Of a stretch of DNA of 64,000 bases, positions 34,613 to 44,068 are shown piece by piece. Below the pieces are notes generated by a model. That model was not told the origin of the DNA and searched no databases. It saw only the letters and a program-made list of their open reading frames with translations. Every line of letters begins with the position of its first letter. Position 1 is the first letter of the stretch. A program made the position numbers and the translations under genes. The DNA is taken from contig NZ_JAODIY010000011.1 in assembly GCF_026586665.1 (NCBI RefSeq), forward strand, positions 122,533 to 186,532, read 5' to 3'. The stretch comes from Halovenus rubra (GTDB taxonomy: Archaea > Halobacteriota > Halobacteria > Halobacteriales > Haloarculaceae).

Positions 34613-35036
34613 CGGCTCGGCGGCGATTATTTTCCTCAGCCTATTCATCGCCTTCGGGATGTTGTATACGACCGCCGATAATTCGTTCAACAGCGTATTC
34701 GACGCCCAAGACGACCAGACAGACGGAGCACTGGAGATGAAGAATACGAATATTACCGTGGGTTCGACAGACTACAGTGACCCCAGTGATGAGCTGACGA
34801 TTACAGCGAACAACACAGGTGCAACGGCACTCTCACTGAACGCCACCAGCCTACTGGTTGACAACAGCCTTGCACAGGGTTGGGAAGCCAATGCAAGCGT
34901 CGACAGCAACGAGAAAACTGATCTCTGGTTACCCGGGGAAACGGTGACAATTACTGTATCGAAGACGAGCCAACCGGCGCGAGTCTCACTGACAACGGCC
35001 TCAGGTGTCTCGGCAACAGCTGAGGTGGCAACATGA
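34596..35036 (+). CDS. arlF: Archaellum stator protein ArlF
   Basis: 146 residues from the ATG at 34596 (a GTG at 34587 adds three residues). It starts MGFSVSGSAAIIFLSLFIAFGML, an N-terminal membrane anchor, followed by an exported beta-sandwich with several Asn-X-Thr/Ser sites. ArlF with ArlG forms the pseudoperiplasmic stator that binds the S-layer. It overlaps the 3' end of arlCDE by 17 nt. It is followed by a second ArlF-like gene. Confidence 0.9.
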   Translation: MGFSVSGSAAIIFLSLFIAFGMLYTTADNSFNSVFDAQDDQTDGALEMKNTNITVGSTDYSDPSDELTITANNTGATALSLNATSLLVDNSLAQGWEANASVDSNEKTDLWLPGETVTITVSKTSQPARVSLTTASGVSATAEVAT

Positions 35037-35051
35037 ACGGAGGTGTCTGCA

Positions 35052-35924
35052 ATGGGATTTAGCACAAGCGCCAGCCTCCTGATCATCTTTTTTGGTGCAT
35101 TTATCGCACTCGGGACAGTGTACACGGTGGCGTCGAATACGACCGAGGATGTCTCAACCGCCTACAGTGACGATTTTTCCGCAGAGTCAGCCATCGTCGA
35201 GACTGGACTGTCTGTTGAAGCAACCTACCACGAGACTGATGGAAATCTCACACTCCGAGCCGATAATGACGGGGCCACAGACCTCATCGTCTCGGAGATG
35301 GATGTGCTGGTTGACGGCGTCTTCCGTCCACTGTCGTCATTTGATATTGTGGCTGTTGACGACCGTGGGACCGACCTCTGGAAAACGGGCGAACAGCTCC
35401 GTATCGAAAACACGTCCGCGAGTGCCACGCGAGTCAAAGTGATAACAGATACAGGCGTCGCCGCGACTGCGCCGGTCACTGTGGTTGGCTTTACGAACGA
35501 CTCTGCACGAACTCTCGACCGAACCGGAAACGGAACGGACTCGACAATTTCGTTCGATATCGAGACGAGCTACGCCGAAAATGTGACACTACAGAGCGTC
35601 AGCGTTGACACGGTTGCGGGTGCGGGGCCGACGACGCTCAACTACGCGAAGAATGGGTCACTCTCGGAGTTAAACATTACAATCGGACCCAACCATGGCA
35701 CAGCAAACGCAACTGCTGACGGAGAGTTCAGTATTGGGGAGACGATTAGCCACAATGCCATCAGCTTGGGGCCCGAAGAGACGGCACGGTATCGCCTCGG
35801 TGAGTTTCGGGATGCAAGCGGTAGCCCTGTGGCGATGCCTTCAACAACGGTGTCAGTGACGATTACCTTCGAGGACCCCTACGGCGTCGAACGGACCTTT
35901 AGCTTCACGGAGGCGGGATTTTAA
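35052..35924 (+). CDS. Second ArlF-like protein with C-terminal extension
   Basis: 290 residues. The first ~145 residues align in layout with the preceding ArlF (MGFSTSASLLIIFFGAFIALGTVYT anchor, then LRADNDGATDLIVSEMDVLVDG and DLWKTGEQLRIENTS). The remaining ~145 residues are a second exported beta-rich domain with many sequons (NGT, NVT, NGS, NIT, NAT). A strong ribosome-binding site GGAGGTG at 35039-35045 stands 6 nt before the ATG. It could replace or complement ArlF, perhaps contacting the S-layer; this is inference. It lies in the normal position between arlF and arlG. Confidence 0.8.
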   Translation: MGFSTSASLLIIFFGAFIALGTVYTVASNTTEDVSTAYSDDFSAESAIVETGLSVEATYHETDGNLTLRADNDGATDLIVSEMDVLVDGVFRPLSSFDIVAVDDRGTDLWKTGEQLRIENTSASATRVKVITDTGVAATAPVTVVGFTNDSARTLDRTGNGTDSTISFDIETSYAENVTLQSVSVDTVAGAGPTTLNYAKNGSLSELNITIGPNHGTANATADGEFSIGETISHNAISLGPEETARYRLGEFRDASGSPVAMPSTTVSVTITFEDPYGVERTFSFTEAGF

Positions 35925-35985
35925 TGAATGATAGCCTCGGCGACAACCATACAAGCGCTAGCCTGCTACTAGAGGTGAACAACTA

Positions 35986-36459
35986 ATGGCGAGTGTTTCT
36001 GTCTCTCATCTCATCTTGTTCATCGCCAGCATGATCATCGCAGCTGGGGTCGCTGGTGTGTTCACGACCAGCGTCGAGGACCTGTCGAATGCGATCGACG
36101 AACGAGGCGTTCAGATAAGTGATAACGTCCGAACGAGTGTCGATATCATCAGCGACAGCGGAAGCAGCAATATCTATGACGGCACAAGCAACACGACGAC
36201 AATCTACGTCAAGAATACGGGGTCACAGAGCTTGAACCCAGTGGTGCGCCAGATTGACATTCTGGTCAATGGCAGCTTCAAAACGAGCGATGACGTATCT
36301 GCCACTGTGCTCAGTGAGGGGAACCCAGACACCTGGGACACAAACGAGGTTATCGAGTTGCAGATAAACGACCATCTCAGCACTGGCGATCACCGAATAC
36401 TGGTTATCGTCAATGGTGACGAAGAAACGTTCAAATTCAGAGTGGAGGACAACACATGA
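35986..36459 (+). CDS. arlG: Archaellum stator protein ArlG
   Basis: 157 residues. It starts [26 protein letters not shown], a membrane anchor of the ArlG type, followed by [22 protein letters not shown] and an exported beta-sandwich with sequons (NTT, NGS). It partners ArlF. A ribosome-binding site AGAGGTGA lies at about 35970-35977, 8 nt before the ATG. The stop overlaps the arlH start by 4 nt. Confidence 0.9.
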   Translation: MASVSVSHLILFIASMIIAAGVAGVFTTSVEDLSNAIDERGVQISDNVRTSVDIISDSGSSNIYDGTSNTTTIYVKNTGSQSLNPVVRQIDILVNGSFKTSDDVSATVLSEGNPDTWDTNEVIELQINDHLSTGDHRILVIVNGDEETFKFRVEDNT

Positions 36460-37223
36460 GTATCTCACGTAACGAACTGTATTCAATCGGCCTAGACGAA
36501 CGAGATCGCTTGGATAAAGAACTCGGCGGCGGCTTTCCACCCGGTAGTATCGTCCTCATTGAGGGCGATTACGGGTCCGGAAAGTCCGCGATGAGCCAGC
36601 GGTTTTCGTATGGTCTCTGTGAAGAGGACCACTCTGTGACGCTACTATCGACGGAGCTAACGGTCGGTAGTTATCTCGAACAGATGAATTCGCTAAATTA
36701 CGGAATGGTGAATCATCTACTGGAGGAGGATATTTTGTTCCTCCACGCAGATATCGGCGAGTCGAAGAGCTCGTTCACTGACAACGGCGACGACGAAGAG
36801 GAACGGATGGACCTCCTCAAACGACTAATGGAGGCCAAAGTCATGTGGGACTCGGACGTTGTCATCATCGATACGTTCGACGCCATCCTCAGAAACGACC
36901 CCACGTTCGAGGCCCTGGTTCGGCAAAACGAAGAGCGCCAAGCCGCACTAGAGATCATCTCCTTTTTCAGGGATGTTATCTCCGACGGGAAAGTCATCAT
37001 GCTGACCGTTGACCCGACGACCTTGGATGAGGAAGCTTTGGGACCGTTCCGTTCTATCGCCGATGTGTTCCTCGAACTAGAGATGGTCGAAGTTGGTAAC
37101 GATGTCCGTCGGCAGATCAGCGTGTTGCGATTTGCCGGAATGGGCGAACAGGTCGGGGATACAATTGGATACTCGGTGCGCTCAGGAACAGGAATCGTGA
37201 TCGAAAGCCGCAGCGTTGCATAA
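36456..37223 (+). CDS. arlH: Archaellum ATP-binding protein ArlH
   Basis: 255 residues, a RecA/KaiC-like domain. Walker A is [15 protein letters not shown] (about 33-47), where Asp-Tyr replaces the usual first residues, as in ArlH proteins. Walker B is [10 protein letters not shown]. ArlH forms a ring under ArlI/ArlJ and is thought to regulate motor assembly through nucleotide state. Start overlaps arlG by 4 nt, and arlI follows after 6 nt. Confidence 0.95.
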   Translation: MSISRNELYSIGLDERDRLDKELGGGFPPGSIVLIEGDYGSGKSAMSQRFSYGLCEEDHSVTLLSTELTVGSYLEQMNSLNYGMVNHLLEEDILFLHADIGESKSSFTDNGDDEEERMDLLKRLMEAKVMWDSDVVIIDTFDAILRNDPTFEALVRQNEERQAALEIISFFRDVISDGKVIMLTVDPTTLDEEALGPFRSIADVFLELEMVEVGNDVRRQISVLRFAGMGEQVGDTIGYSVRSGTGIVIESRSVA

Positions 37224-37229
37224 CAATCC

Positions 37230-38906
37230 ATGACAGACCACGGAAGACCCAACCCCTCAGACGAACTCAGACAACACGCAGCCCGGAGGCCACATCTGCG
37301 TGAGCATCTCCAAAAATTCAAGCAGATAACTGGAGAGTTCCCACTGTTCATCGATGAGGCTGACGACGACTACGAGAGCAACAGACCAAACGTCATCTAC
37401 CCTGTCGGTGGTCCAATTTATGCCCACGTCTACGGCGATGTCGGGCAAGACACGAAGTACTACGCAATTGAGCCAGACCTCTCTGAAGACGAAAGTGGGC
37501 TGTTCAATACGGTTCGGGACCGCTTGCTTGAATTGAGCGTGACAAAGCCCGCACCACAGGACGAGGCCGAGTACGACGACCGTATCGAGGAGTTACTTCA
37601 GGAGACGACGAAAGTCAAGAGTGCCGAAGAAGAACGCGGCGGCGTGCTTACACGGCTATCAAATATTACGGAAGTCGGGAAAGTCGAAGTGACTGAACAG
37701 ACATACGAGAACATCCGATACCGACTCAACCGCGATATCGTGGGTCTCGGTCCGCTAGAGCCAGTGATGCGTGACCCGGCAAATGAGGATATTCACGTTA
37801 TCGGTCATACCGAGTGCCACGTTGACCACGGCGTCTACAGCATGCTTGAGACAACCGTCGAGTGGGATGACCCCGAACACTTCGACCAATGGCTCAAGAA
37901 CATGGGCGAGCGGATGGGCGACCCTGTGAGTGACTCGGACCCAGTTGTCGACTCAACGCTCCCCGACGGCTCACGCCTCAATCTTATTTACTCAGACGAC
38001 GTGAGTCTGAAAGGTCCCTCACTCACCATTCGTCAGGGTGACGATGTGCCACTATCTATCTTCCAGATTACCGCTTGGAACACGCTCAGTCCAGAGCTGT
38101 CGGCATACCTCTGGCTCTGTCTTGAAAACGAGCAGACGGTGTTCGTCGTCGGGGAGACCGCATCAGGGAAGACAACAACGTTGAATTCCATCATGTCGTT
38201 CATCCCGCGAGATTCCAAAATTTACACCGCAGAGGACACCGCAGAGGTGCTCCCGCCACACAACACATGGCAACAGCTGTTGACACGAGAGGGAGACGAC
38301 GAAGACACGTCAATCGACATGTTCGATTTGGTTGCAGCAGCACTGCGGTCCCGTCCAGACTACATTATTGTGGGTGAGGTTCGTGGCGAGGAGGGTCGGA
38401 TGGCCTTCCAGGCTGCACAGACCGGTCACCCGGTGATGCTTACGTTCCACGCCAGCGATATCGTTTCGATGATTCAGCGCTTTACCGGTGAGCCAATTAA
38501 TGTCCCGGAGACGTTCATGGACGTTGCTGACGTTGCACTGTTCCAGAACCGTGTCAAACAAGGCGACGATGTGCTCCGTCGTGTCACATCTGTTCAGGAA
38601 ATCGAGGGTTACTCCAAGGAGATGGATGGTGTCGTCACTCGTCAGAGCTTCTTTTGGGACCCCGTCGAAGACGAGATTAATTTCCAGGGCCGGAACAACT
38701 CTTATGTCCTCGAAGAGCAGATTGCGACGCTGCTGGGGTATGAGGAAACGCGTGATATCTACAACGACCTTGACTTCCGGGCGCGGCTTATCGAGCGCGC
38801 TATTCAGGAAGGAATTACCGGGTATCACGAAGTCAACGAACTCATCACTGACTTCCAACGGGATGGCATCGAGGGGCTTCCCTTCGACATTGTGCGCCAG
38901 GACTAA
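37230..38906 (+). CDS. arlI: Archaellum motor ATPase ArlI
   Basis: 558 residues, a type II/IV secretion superfamily ATPase. Walker A is VVGETASGKTTTLNS (about 309-323), the Asp box is PRDSKIYTAEDTAEV, Walker B is YIIVGEVRGEEG and the His box is HPVMLTFHASD. A long acidic N-terminal domain is typical of haloarchaeal ArlI. It powers both assembly and rotation of the archaellum. It overlaps arlJ by one nucleotide (TAATG). Confidence 0.96.
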   Translation: MTDHGRPNPSDELRQHAARRPHLREHLQKFKQITGEFPLFIDEADDDYESNRPNVIYPVGGPIYAHVYGDVGQDTKYYAIEPDLSEDESGLFNTVRDRLLELSVTKPAPQDEAEYDDRIEELLQETTKVKSAEEERGGVLTRLSNITEVGKVEVTEQTYENIRYRLNRDIVGLGPLEPVMRDPANEDIHVIGHTECHVDHGVYSMLETTVEWDDPEHFDQWLKNMGERMGDPVSDSDPVVDSTLPDGSRLNLIYSDDVSLKGPSLTIRQGDDVPLSIFQITAWNTLSPELSAYLWLCLENEQTVFVVGETASGKTTTLNSIMSFIPRDSKIYTAEDTAEVLPPHNTWQQLLTREGDDEDTSIDMFDLVAAALRSRPDYIIVGEVRGEEGRMAFQAAQTGHPVMLTFHASDIVSMIQRFTGEPINVPETFMDVADVALFQNRVKQGDDVLRRVTSVQEIEGYSKEMDGVVTRQSFFWDPVEDEINFQGRNNSYVLEEQIATLLGYEETRDIYNDLDFRARLIERAIQEGITGYHEVNELITDFQRDGIEGLPFDIVRQD

Positions 38907-40660
38907 TGTCTACTGACAGCTCAGACGCAACGCTCGACCTAACAATCTCCGAGAACATCCAGTCGCTGCTAAAGTCCTACCGGAAGATGCAGATGCCGAT
39001 GGGGCAGTACGTCTCCTTTATTATGGTCCCATCAGTGGGATTTTTGATTGTGACGGGTATTCTCGCGTTCGTCCTGCCGTTGCCAATGAGTATCCGGTTG
39101 CCCATTCCGTTGCTAGGGATGCTAGCATTTTTGTCGGCGGTCTTTTACCCGAAGATACTGTTGAGCCAGCGCAAGCGTCAGCTCAACAACCGCTTTCATC
39201 TGATGGTCACACATATGACGATTCTGGCGACGACAAAAATCGACCGGATGGAGGTGTTTCGGACGCTGGCCGAAGAAGACGAGTATGGTGAACTCGCAAA
39301 CGAGTTGCGCCGTGTTGTCGAACTCGTCGATACCTGGAACCAGAGCCTCGACGACGCTCTCCGGCGACGGTCAAATGAGGTACCAAGCGATACGCTTTCA
39401 GACTTTTTTGAACGTCTTGCCTACACAATGGGAGCCGGACAGTCACTCCGGAAGTACCTGCTGACCGAGCAAGAGCAGATTCTAGAAAACTACGCGACAG
39501 TGTATGAATCGTCACTCGATAATCTCGAAGTGATGAAAGACCTCTACCTGTCGATGGTCCTGTCGATGACGTTCGCGCTGGTGTTCGCGGTCGTCCTACC
39601 GGTGCTGACCGGGACAGAGCCAACGATGACTGTGAGTGCCGTCATCCTGCTTTACATCTTTATCCAGACAGCCTTCTTCCTCGCAATGCGGTCGTTGTCA
39701 CCATACGACCCTGTGTGGTACCACCCCGAATCGAAACCGTCAGCCGTCGAGTCAAAGATTACCCGGAGCTTCTATTTTGGAGTTGGGCTCACAGCAGTGT
39801 TGATGGTCATCTCGGTTACCGGCATCATCGGCCTCAGTCCCATCGGGCTGGCCACGTTCATTCCAGGTATTAGTGACCCACTCCCGCTCCCGTTTTACGC
39901 TGTTATCCCGGTAACGCCGCTTATCGTTCCGGGATTTGTTCTCAACCGGGCCGAAAAGCGGGTCAAAGCCCGCGATCAAGAGTATCCCAGCTTCATCCGG
40001 GCACTGGGAACCACCGAGGCAGTCAAACAGTCTACAAGTTCGGACGTGCTCAGCACGCTTCGGAACAAAGACTTTGGTCCGCTCACGAACAACGTTGACG
40101 ACCTCTACAAGCGTCTCAATATGCGCATCGAACCGACTGAGGCGTGGCGATATTTCACCGCGGACTGTCGCTCGTATCTGATTCAGACGTTCAGTGAGAT
40201 GTATCTTATGGGCCGAGAAATGGGAGGTGACCCACAGCTACTTGGCGAGCTTATCTCAGAGAATATGAACCGGTCGCTCCAACTCCGCGAGCAGCGCAAC
40301 CAGGCGTCGACAACGCTCATCGGCCTGCTTTACGGTATCACTGCCGCATCAACCTTTGCCTTCTTTATTGGGCTGGAAGTTGTCAATGTCATCTCCGAAT
40401 TGGGCCTCGACCTAGATACTGGTGCAGGCATCGATGTCGGGCAGATTATTCAGCCGGATGTGTACAATATCCCTCTTATCGAGTTCTTACTCATCGTCGT
40501 CATCATGTTCTCGGCGATGCTCTCATCGCTGATGGTCCGAACGGTCGACGGTGGCCACAAAATTAACACGTACCTGCATTTCGTGTTACTGGCGTGGATT
40601 TCGGCCCTCGTCGCCACATTTACTCGGTGGCTCATCAACACGTTCCTCGCAGTCGGATGA
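38906..40660 (+). CDS. arlJ: Archaellum membrane platform protein ArlJ
   Basis: 584 residues, polytopic, with two T2SF-like cytoplasmic modules between clusters of membrane spans (for example YVSFIMVPSVGFLIVTGILAF, LSMVLSMTFALVFAVVLPVL, LLIVVIMFSAMLSSLMV). It is the membrane core that ArlI acts on. As the last gene of arlCDE-F-F2-G-H-I-J it closes the operon; the next gene, on the same strand, is a flavoprotein 49 nt downstream. Confidence 0.95.
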   Translation: MSTDSSDATLDLTISENIQSLLKSYRKMQMPMGQYVSFIMVPSVGFLIVTGILAFVLPLPMSIRLPIPLLGMLAFLSAVFYPKILLSQRKRQLNNRFHLMVTHMTILATTKIDRMEVFRTLAEEDEYGELANELRRVVELVDTWNQSLDDALRRRSNEVPSDTLSDFFERLAYTMGAGQSLRKYLLTEQEQILENYATVYESSLDNLEVMKDLYLSMVLSMTFALVFAVVLPVLTGTEPTMTVSAVILLYIFIQTAFFLAMRSLSPYDPVWYHPESKPSAVESKITRSFYFGVGLTAVLMVISVTGIIGLSPIGLATFIPGISDPLPLPFYAVIPVTPLIVPGFVLNRAEKRVKARDQEYPSFIRALGTTEAVKQSTSSDVLSTLRNKDFGPLTNNVDDLYKRLNMRIEPTEAWRYFTADCRSYLIQTFSEMYLMGREMGGDPQLLGELISENMNRSLQLREQRNQASTTLIGLLYGITAASTFAFFIGLEVVNVISELGLDLDTGAGIDVGQIIQPDVYNIPLIEFLLIVVIMFSAMLSSLMVRTVDGGHKINTYLHFVLLAWISALVATFTRWLINTFLAVG

Positions 40661-40709
40661 TGCGGTAACTTTCTTGCATCCGGGACCCAAACGCGATATA
40701 TGTAACCAT

Positions 40710-41291
40710 ATGACACACGTAACAATTGTTGGCGGTGGTCCCGCCGGTCTGAGCGCGGCACTGTTCGTCGAAAAAAACGGGCTTGACGCGACAGTATTCG
40801 ACATGGACGAGACATGGATGCACAAAGCCCACCTGTTCAACTATCCTGGTATCGGCTCGATTGATGGCTCGTCATACTTGGAGGTTCTCCGGTCACAGGC
40901 CGACAGTTTTGGTGTCGACCGACACCAAGAGACCGAGGTTACGGGAGTCACTGCCAACGGTGACAGGTTTACCGTCTCGACTGAAAACGACAGCCACGAC
41001 ACAGCGTATCTCGTGTTAGCGACGGGAGCGAATCGAGACCTCGCAAAGGAGTTAGACTGTGCGTTCGACGGCGACGTGGTTGACGTGGACGTGACAATGG
41101 AGACAAGCGTTACCGATGCCTACGCGACAGGCGCGATGGTTCGCGACCAAGAGTGGCAGGCCGTCATTTCCGCCGGTGACGGCACAGCAGCTGCACTGAA
41201 CATCCTCTCGAAGGAGAAAGGTGAGCACTTCCACGATTTCGATGTGCCTGCAGACGCTGCCAGCGTCTTTGGCGGGCTGGCAGAGGAGTAG
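40710..41291 (+). CDS. Short TrxB-like FAD-dependent oxidoreductase
   Basis: 193 residues from the ATG at 40710. The FAD motif TIVGGGPAGLSAALFVEKNG is at residues 5-24, and the second FAD site near the end is AYATGAMVRDQEWQAVISAGDGTAAALNI. The NADPH-binding domain and the CxxC centre of thioredoxin reductase are missing, so it is a single-domain relative. Short proteins of this kind are known from haloarchaea; their electron donor and acceptor are unclear. It is not part of the motility operon by function. Confidence 0.78.
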   Translation: MTHVTIVGGGPAGLSAALFVEKNGLDATVFDMDETWMHKAHLFNYPGIGSIDGSSYLEVLRSQADSFGVDRHQETEVTGVTANGDRFTVSTENDSHDTAYLVLATGANRDLAKELDCAFDGDVVDVDVTMETSVTDAYATGAMVRDQEWQAVISAGDGTAAALNILSKEKGEHFHDFDVPADAASVFGGLAEE

Positions 41292-41353
41292 CGTACGTCA
41301 GCCTTGCAACCGGTTTCAGCAGTCTTATTCGGCCGGGCGGCCGAATGCGTGCC

Positions 41354-41773
41354 ATGAACGCAAAACGAGAGGCGTTTCTGGCTGGCAAGCGGCCAGATGA
41401 TGTCCACGTCTACATTGACACCAGCGCTGTCTCGAATCCTGAGGCACTCGAAGCACACGGCGAACGTGTTGACGGTGGAATCGTCTTGCTGATGGACGGC
41501 GACCAAGCCAGATCAGTGTTTCAGAGCGCAACAGGTATCGACCCGATGGCACTCGCACAGGATGCGATGGCAACCGACGGCGACGTGACTGAGGACTGTG
41601 CCGGCGGCATCTGTCCGGACGGTGACCACGAGCCGAAATTCATCTTTTCGTTCGCAGAAGAGCAAAACGAGGAGGTCGGCGGCCTCTATGCGGACGGTGA
41701 CGTTATTCACGCCTACGTCGCTTGCGACTGCGGTGAGCGCTACTCTGATAAGTGGGTTGCCAGCGAGCAGTAA
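41354..41773 (+). CDS. Conserved haloarchaeal protein with a C-terminal Cys cluster
   Basis: 139 residues from the ATG at 41354; an in-frame ATG nine bases upstream is possible, but a TATA-like TCTTATT at 41321-41327 favours the inner one. The sequence is cytoplasmic and acidic, with CAGGICPDGDH in the middle and YVACDCGERYSDKW at the end, so it might bind one metal. I recognise it as a widely conserved haloarchaeal family of unknown function; the family number is not certain. Confidence 0.7.
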   Translation: MNAKREAFLAGKRPDDVHVYIDTSAVSNPEALEAHGERVDGGIVLLMDGDQARSVFQSATGIDPMALAQDAMATDGDVTEDCAGGICPDGDHEPKFIFSFAEEQNEEVGGLYADGDVIHAYVACDCGERYSDKWVASEQ

Positions 41774-41802
41774 GCGACCACGCGACAGTGCGACTCCGGA
41801 GA

Positions 41803-41809
41803 AAATATC
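41803..41809 (+). promoter_or_regulatory. TATA element of the nucleoside phosphorylase gene
   Basis: AAATATC is about 29 nt before the ATG at 41835, which supports this start over the longer upstream frame that would overlap the preceding gene. Confidence 0.5.
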
Positions 41810-41834
41810 ACAGTGCCGAGCAACTGCGTTGCAA

Positions 41835-42611
41835 ATGCCAGACCAACACAAAATCCCAAACTACGACGACAAGTACACTGCAGATGCGTTGTTTTCGCCG
41901 ATAGATGCAATGGACGTGCAAGGACAAGGAGTCCCAGATGTACCGCCTACGGTCATTCTTGGCTATCAAGAAGCGTTGACCGCGGAGGTTCGTGACCGTG
42001 CCAGCGGAGTTGTCGACATTGTCCGGTCACAGCAGTGTTATCTCCTCTCGGATGCCGTCGGATACGTTCCAGTCCACGAATCAGGCGTCGGTGCGCCAGT
42101 CACTGCGATGATTGTCGAAAACGTTATCGCTGCAGGTGCAGGTGCGGTTGTGATGCTCGGTGGCTGTGCCTGTCTCCAGACAGAGATATCGCCACATGCA
42201 GCGATTCTACCGACCGAAACAATCCGCGACGAAGGTGTCTCGTATCATTACGTGCCTGCTGAAGAGGGGGTCGTGGCGACGGAGCCACTGGTAGACGAAC
42301 TGGAGACAGCGTTGTCGGCCGCCGGGTTCGAGACGCCGCGTGGACGGACGTGGACGACAAGCGCGATGTATCGGGAAACCGTGCCCGAAATCGAGCAGTA
42401 CCAGAACGATGGCGTCGTTTCGCTGTGTATGGAATCTGCAGCAATTTGGGCAGTTTGTCAGTATCGCGGCGTCGACGCCGCGACAGTCCACAAGATAGGC
42501 GACTATCTCAACCCAGGCGAATGGGTACCAGACTCTGGTGATAAAAAGGGGTTACCTGACATGTTGACGCCGACTATCGACGCGCTGACCGAGCACGTCG
42601 AGTCGGCATAG
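41835..42611 (+). CDS. Nucleoside phosphorylase (uridine phosphorylase-like)
   Basis: 258 residues, PNP/UDP phosphorylase fold. SGVGAPVTAMIVENVIAAGAGAVVMLGGC (about 75-103) is the family phosphate-binding signature in modified form, and VSLCMESAAIWAVCQYRG carries the Met-Glu that binds the ribose. It would split a nucleoside with phosphate to base and ribose-1-phosphate. Whether uridine, purine or methylthioadenosine is used cannot be told. Its frame could extend back to 41598, but that part overlaps the preceding gene and is not family-like. Confidence 0.85.
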   Translation: MPDQHKIPNYDDKYTADALFSPIDAMDVQGQGVPDVPPTVILGYQEALTAEVRDRASGVVDIVRSQQCYLLSDAVGYVPVHESGVGAPVTAMIVENVIAAGAGAVVMLGGCACLQTEISPHAAILPTETIRDEGVSYHYVPAEEGVVATEPLVDELETALSAAGFETPRGRTWTTSAMYRETVPEIEQYQNDGVVSLCMESAAIWAVCQYRGVDAATVHKIGDYLNPGEWVPDSGDKKGLPDMLTPTIDALTEHVESA

Positions 42612-42618
42612 CTGGCGG

Positions 42619-42846
42619 TCAGTCTACCAGTGGGAGAACAACGCCAAAAACCAGCGGCGAGAAGAACCCGACGACTGTCCCGATTATTTCAGCGTAGAGA
42701 AAAAGGGTGTGTTCCCACCCAGGCACCGGTGTCTGGAGCCCTGGTGCAATAATGCCTCCGAGTGCGCCAGAAACAAACAGTGCAATTCCTAAAAAGAACC
42801 CACTCTTTGCCAGCTTGGCGTAGTTGGTAGTGCTGTATTGTGTCAT
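42619..42846 (-). CDS. Small two-span membrane protein
   Basis: 75 residues with two hydrophobic segments (FFLGIALFVSGALGGIIAPGL and YAEIIGTVVGFFSPLVFGVVLPL) linked by a short aromatic loop. Composition and codon use are normal for the window. I recognise no function. It converges on the phosphorylase gene with a 7-nt gap and is followed upstream by the DHH phosphoesterase gene on the same strand, 56 nt away. Confidence 0.65.
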   Translation of the reverse strand: MTQYSTTNYAKLAKSGFFLGIALFVSGALGGIIAPGLQTPVPGWEHTLFLYAEIIGTVVGFFSPLVFGVVLPLVD

Positions 42847-42902
42847 AGCAGTAAATCGATGAGTGGTATTTGAGAACTTTTCGATTTCGCTGTCGGATCC
42901 GC

Positions 42903-44000
42903 TTACTCGTCGCTTGCGTTATCGGATTCAGTCTCGGTGTCGTCCGCAAGGCGCTGAAATGCACCAATGATAGCCTGTTTGGCAACTGCGCCCTGTGTCG
43001 TCCAGTGGTGAGCGTAATCGAGCATGTCATCATAGATATCGGGCTTACAGCCTGCCGCTTTTGGATGACCACCACCGTTGACCTGTGCGGCTACCTCGTG
43101 ACAGCGTTCGAATGTCTCTGTCCCACGAATCGAGGCAGAGCCAGCTGGTTTGACGATAACCGCGGCATCGGACCCTTGCTCGCGAAGTGCCTCGGCAACC
43201 TCGTTCTGTGAGCACCGTCCGTACGTGACACCGATAGTCCAAGGACCGGCCTCGCGCATCTCGGCGCGCTCGATTGCTTTCTCGATAAGGGCTTCTTTCT
43301 CGATGCGTTGCTCGGCGAGGAACTCGTCAACTTCAGCAGGGAAATCCACACCGTGTTCAAGAACCGTCTCGACGTACTCTTCGGGGTCAGTCCAGTAGGC
43401 GTAATCAGCGAGGTCGTCCGAGCGTTCGTCGTCGCGTATCCAGAGGTCATGGTCACGAGTCACCGCAGCGAGTTCCTCAAAGCGGTCATCGAACGTGTGG
43501 TCCAGTTCGTTGAGAGCGACATCTGCGGTACAGACTTCGTCTGACTCACCGACAGTCAGGTCGACGCCTGTCTCCCTGACCTGTGTTGCCAGGTCGTCAT
43601 CCCACTGGTGGTGGTCGTACCACGAGAACGACGCAAGTCGTGAGACAGCATCCGGAAGCGCGTCGATATCACTCTCGCTGTCGGGACAGAGGTCACAGAC
43701 GTAGACCGTCGCCTCAGGGTTAGCGTACTCGGCGACCCATTCAAGCGCTTCTTCGAGTTCGTGTGGTCCCGCCGGGAGCAACGCACCCTCACCGTGGACC
43801 AGACGGACCAGTGCAGTGCAGGCAAGTCCGTCAGCATCTGGGTCTGCAACTACAACCACATCGCTGCCGGTAAGCGTTTCTTCGGCTTCGCGTTCAGCTT
43901 CCTGTTCTTCCAGCGAATCAGGATAAAAAAAGCCCGCTCCGGGGAGCACAGATTTTCGACCAATAGAGAGTTGTTCGTCCTCGATAAGCCAGTCTTGCAT
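42903..44000 (-). CDS. DHH-family phosphoesterase (RecJ-like)
   Basis: 365 residues. Motif I VVVADPDADGLACTAL (about 49-64) and the DHH motif FSWYDHHQWDDD (about 129-140) bind the metals. The C-terminal DHHA1 domain ends VNGGGHPKAAGC. Members act as single-strand exonucleases, nanoRNases or cyclic dinucleotide phosphodiesterases. At this size it belongs with the archaeal RecJ-like group; the substrate is not settled by sequence. The promoter is not obvious. Confidence 0.85.
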   Translation of the reverse strand: MQDWLIEDEQLSIGRKSVLPGAGFFYPDSLEEQEAEREAEETLTGSDVVVVADPDADGLACTALVRLVHGEGALLPAGPHELEEALEWVAEYANPEATVYVCDLCPDSESDIDALPDAVSRLASFSWYDHHQWDDDLATQVRETGVDLTVGESDEVCTADVALNELDHTFDDRFEELAAVTRDHDLWIRDDERSDDLADYAYWTDPEEYVETVLEHGVDFPAEVDEFLAEQRIEKEALIEKAIERAEMREAGPWTIGVTYGRCSQNEVAEALREQGSDAAVIVKPAGSASIRGTETFERCHEVAAQVNGGGHPKAAGCKPDIYDDMLDYAHHWTTQGAVAKQAIIGAFQRLADDTETESDNASDE

Positions 44001-44068
44001 ACCTTGCCGTTATGGCCAATAGCAAAGAACTCCTCGCTTTTGTTCAGTTATCGGCCAGCTAACAAAGA

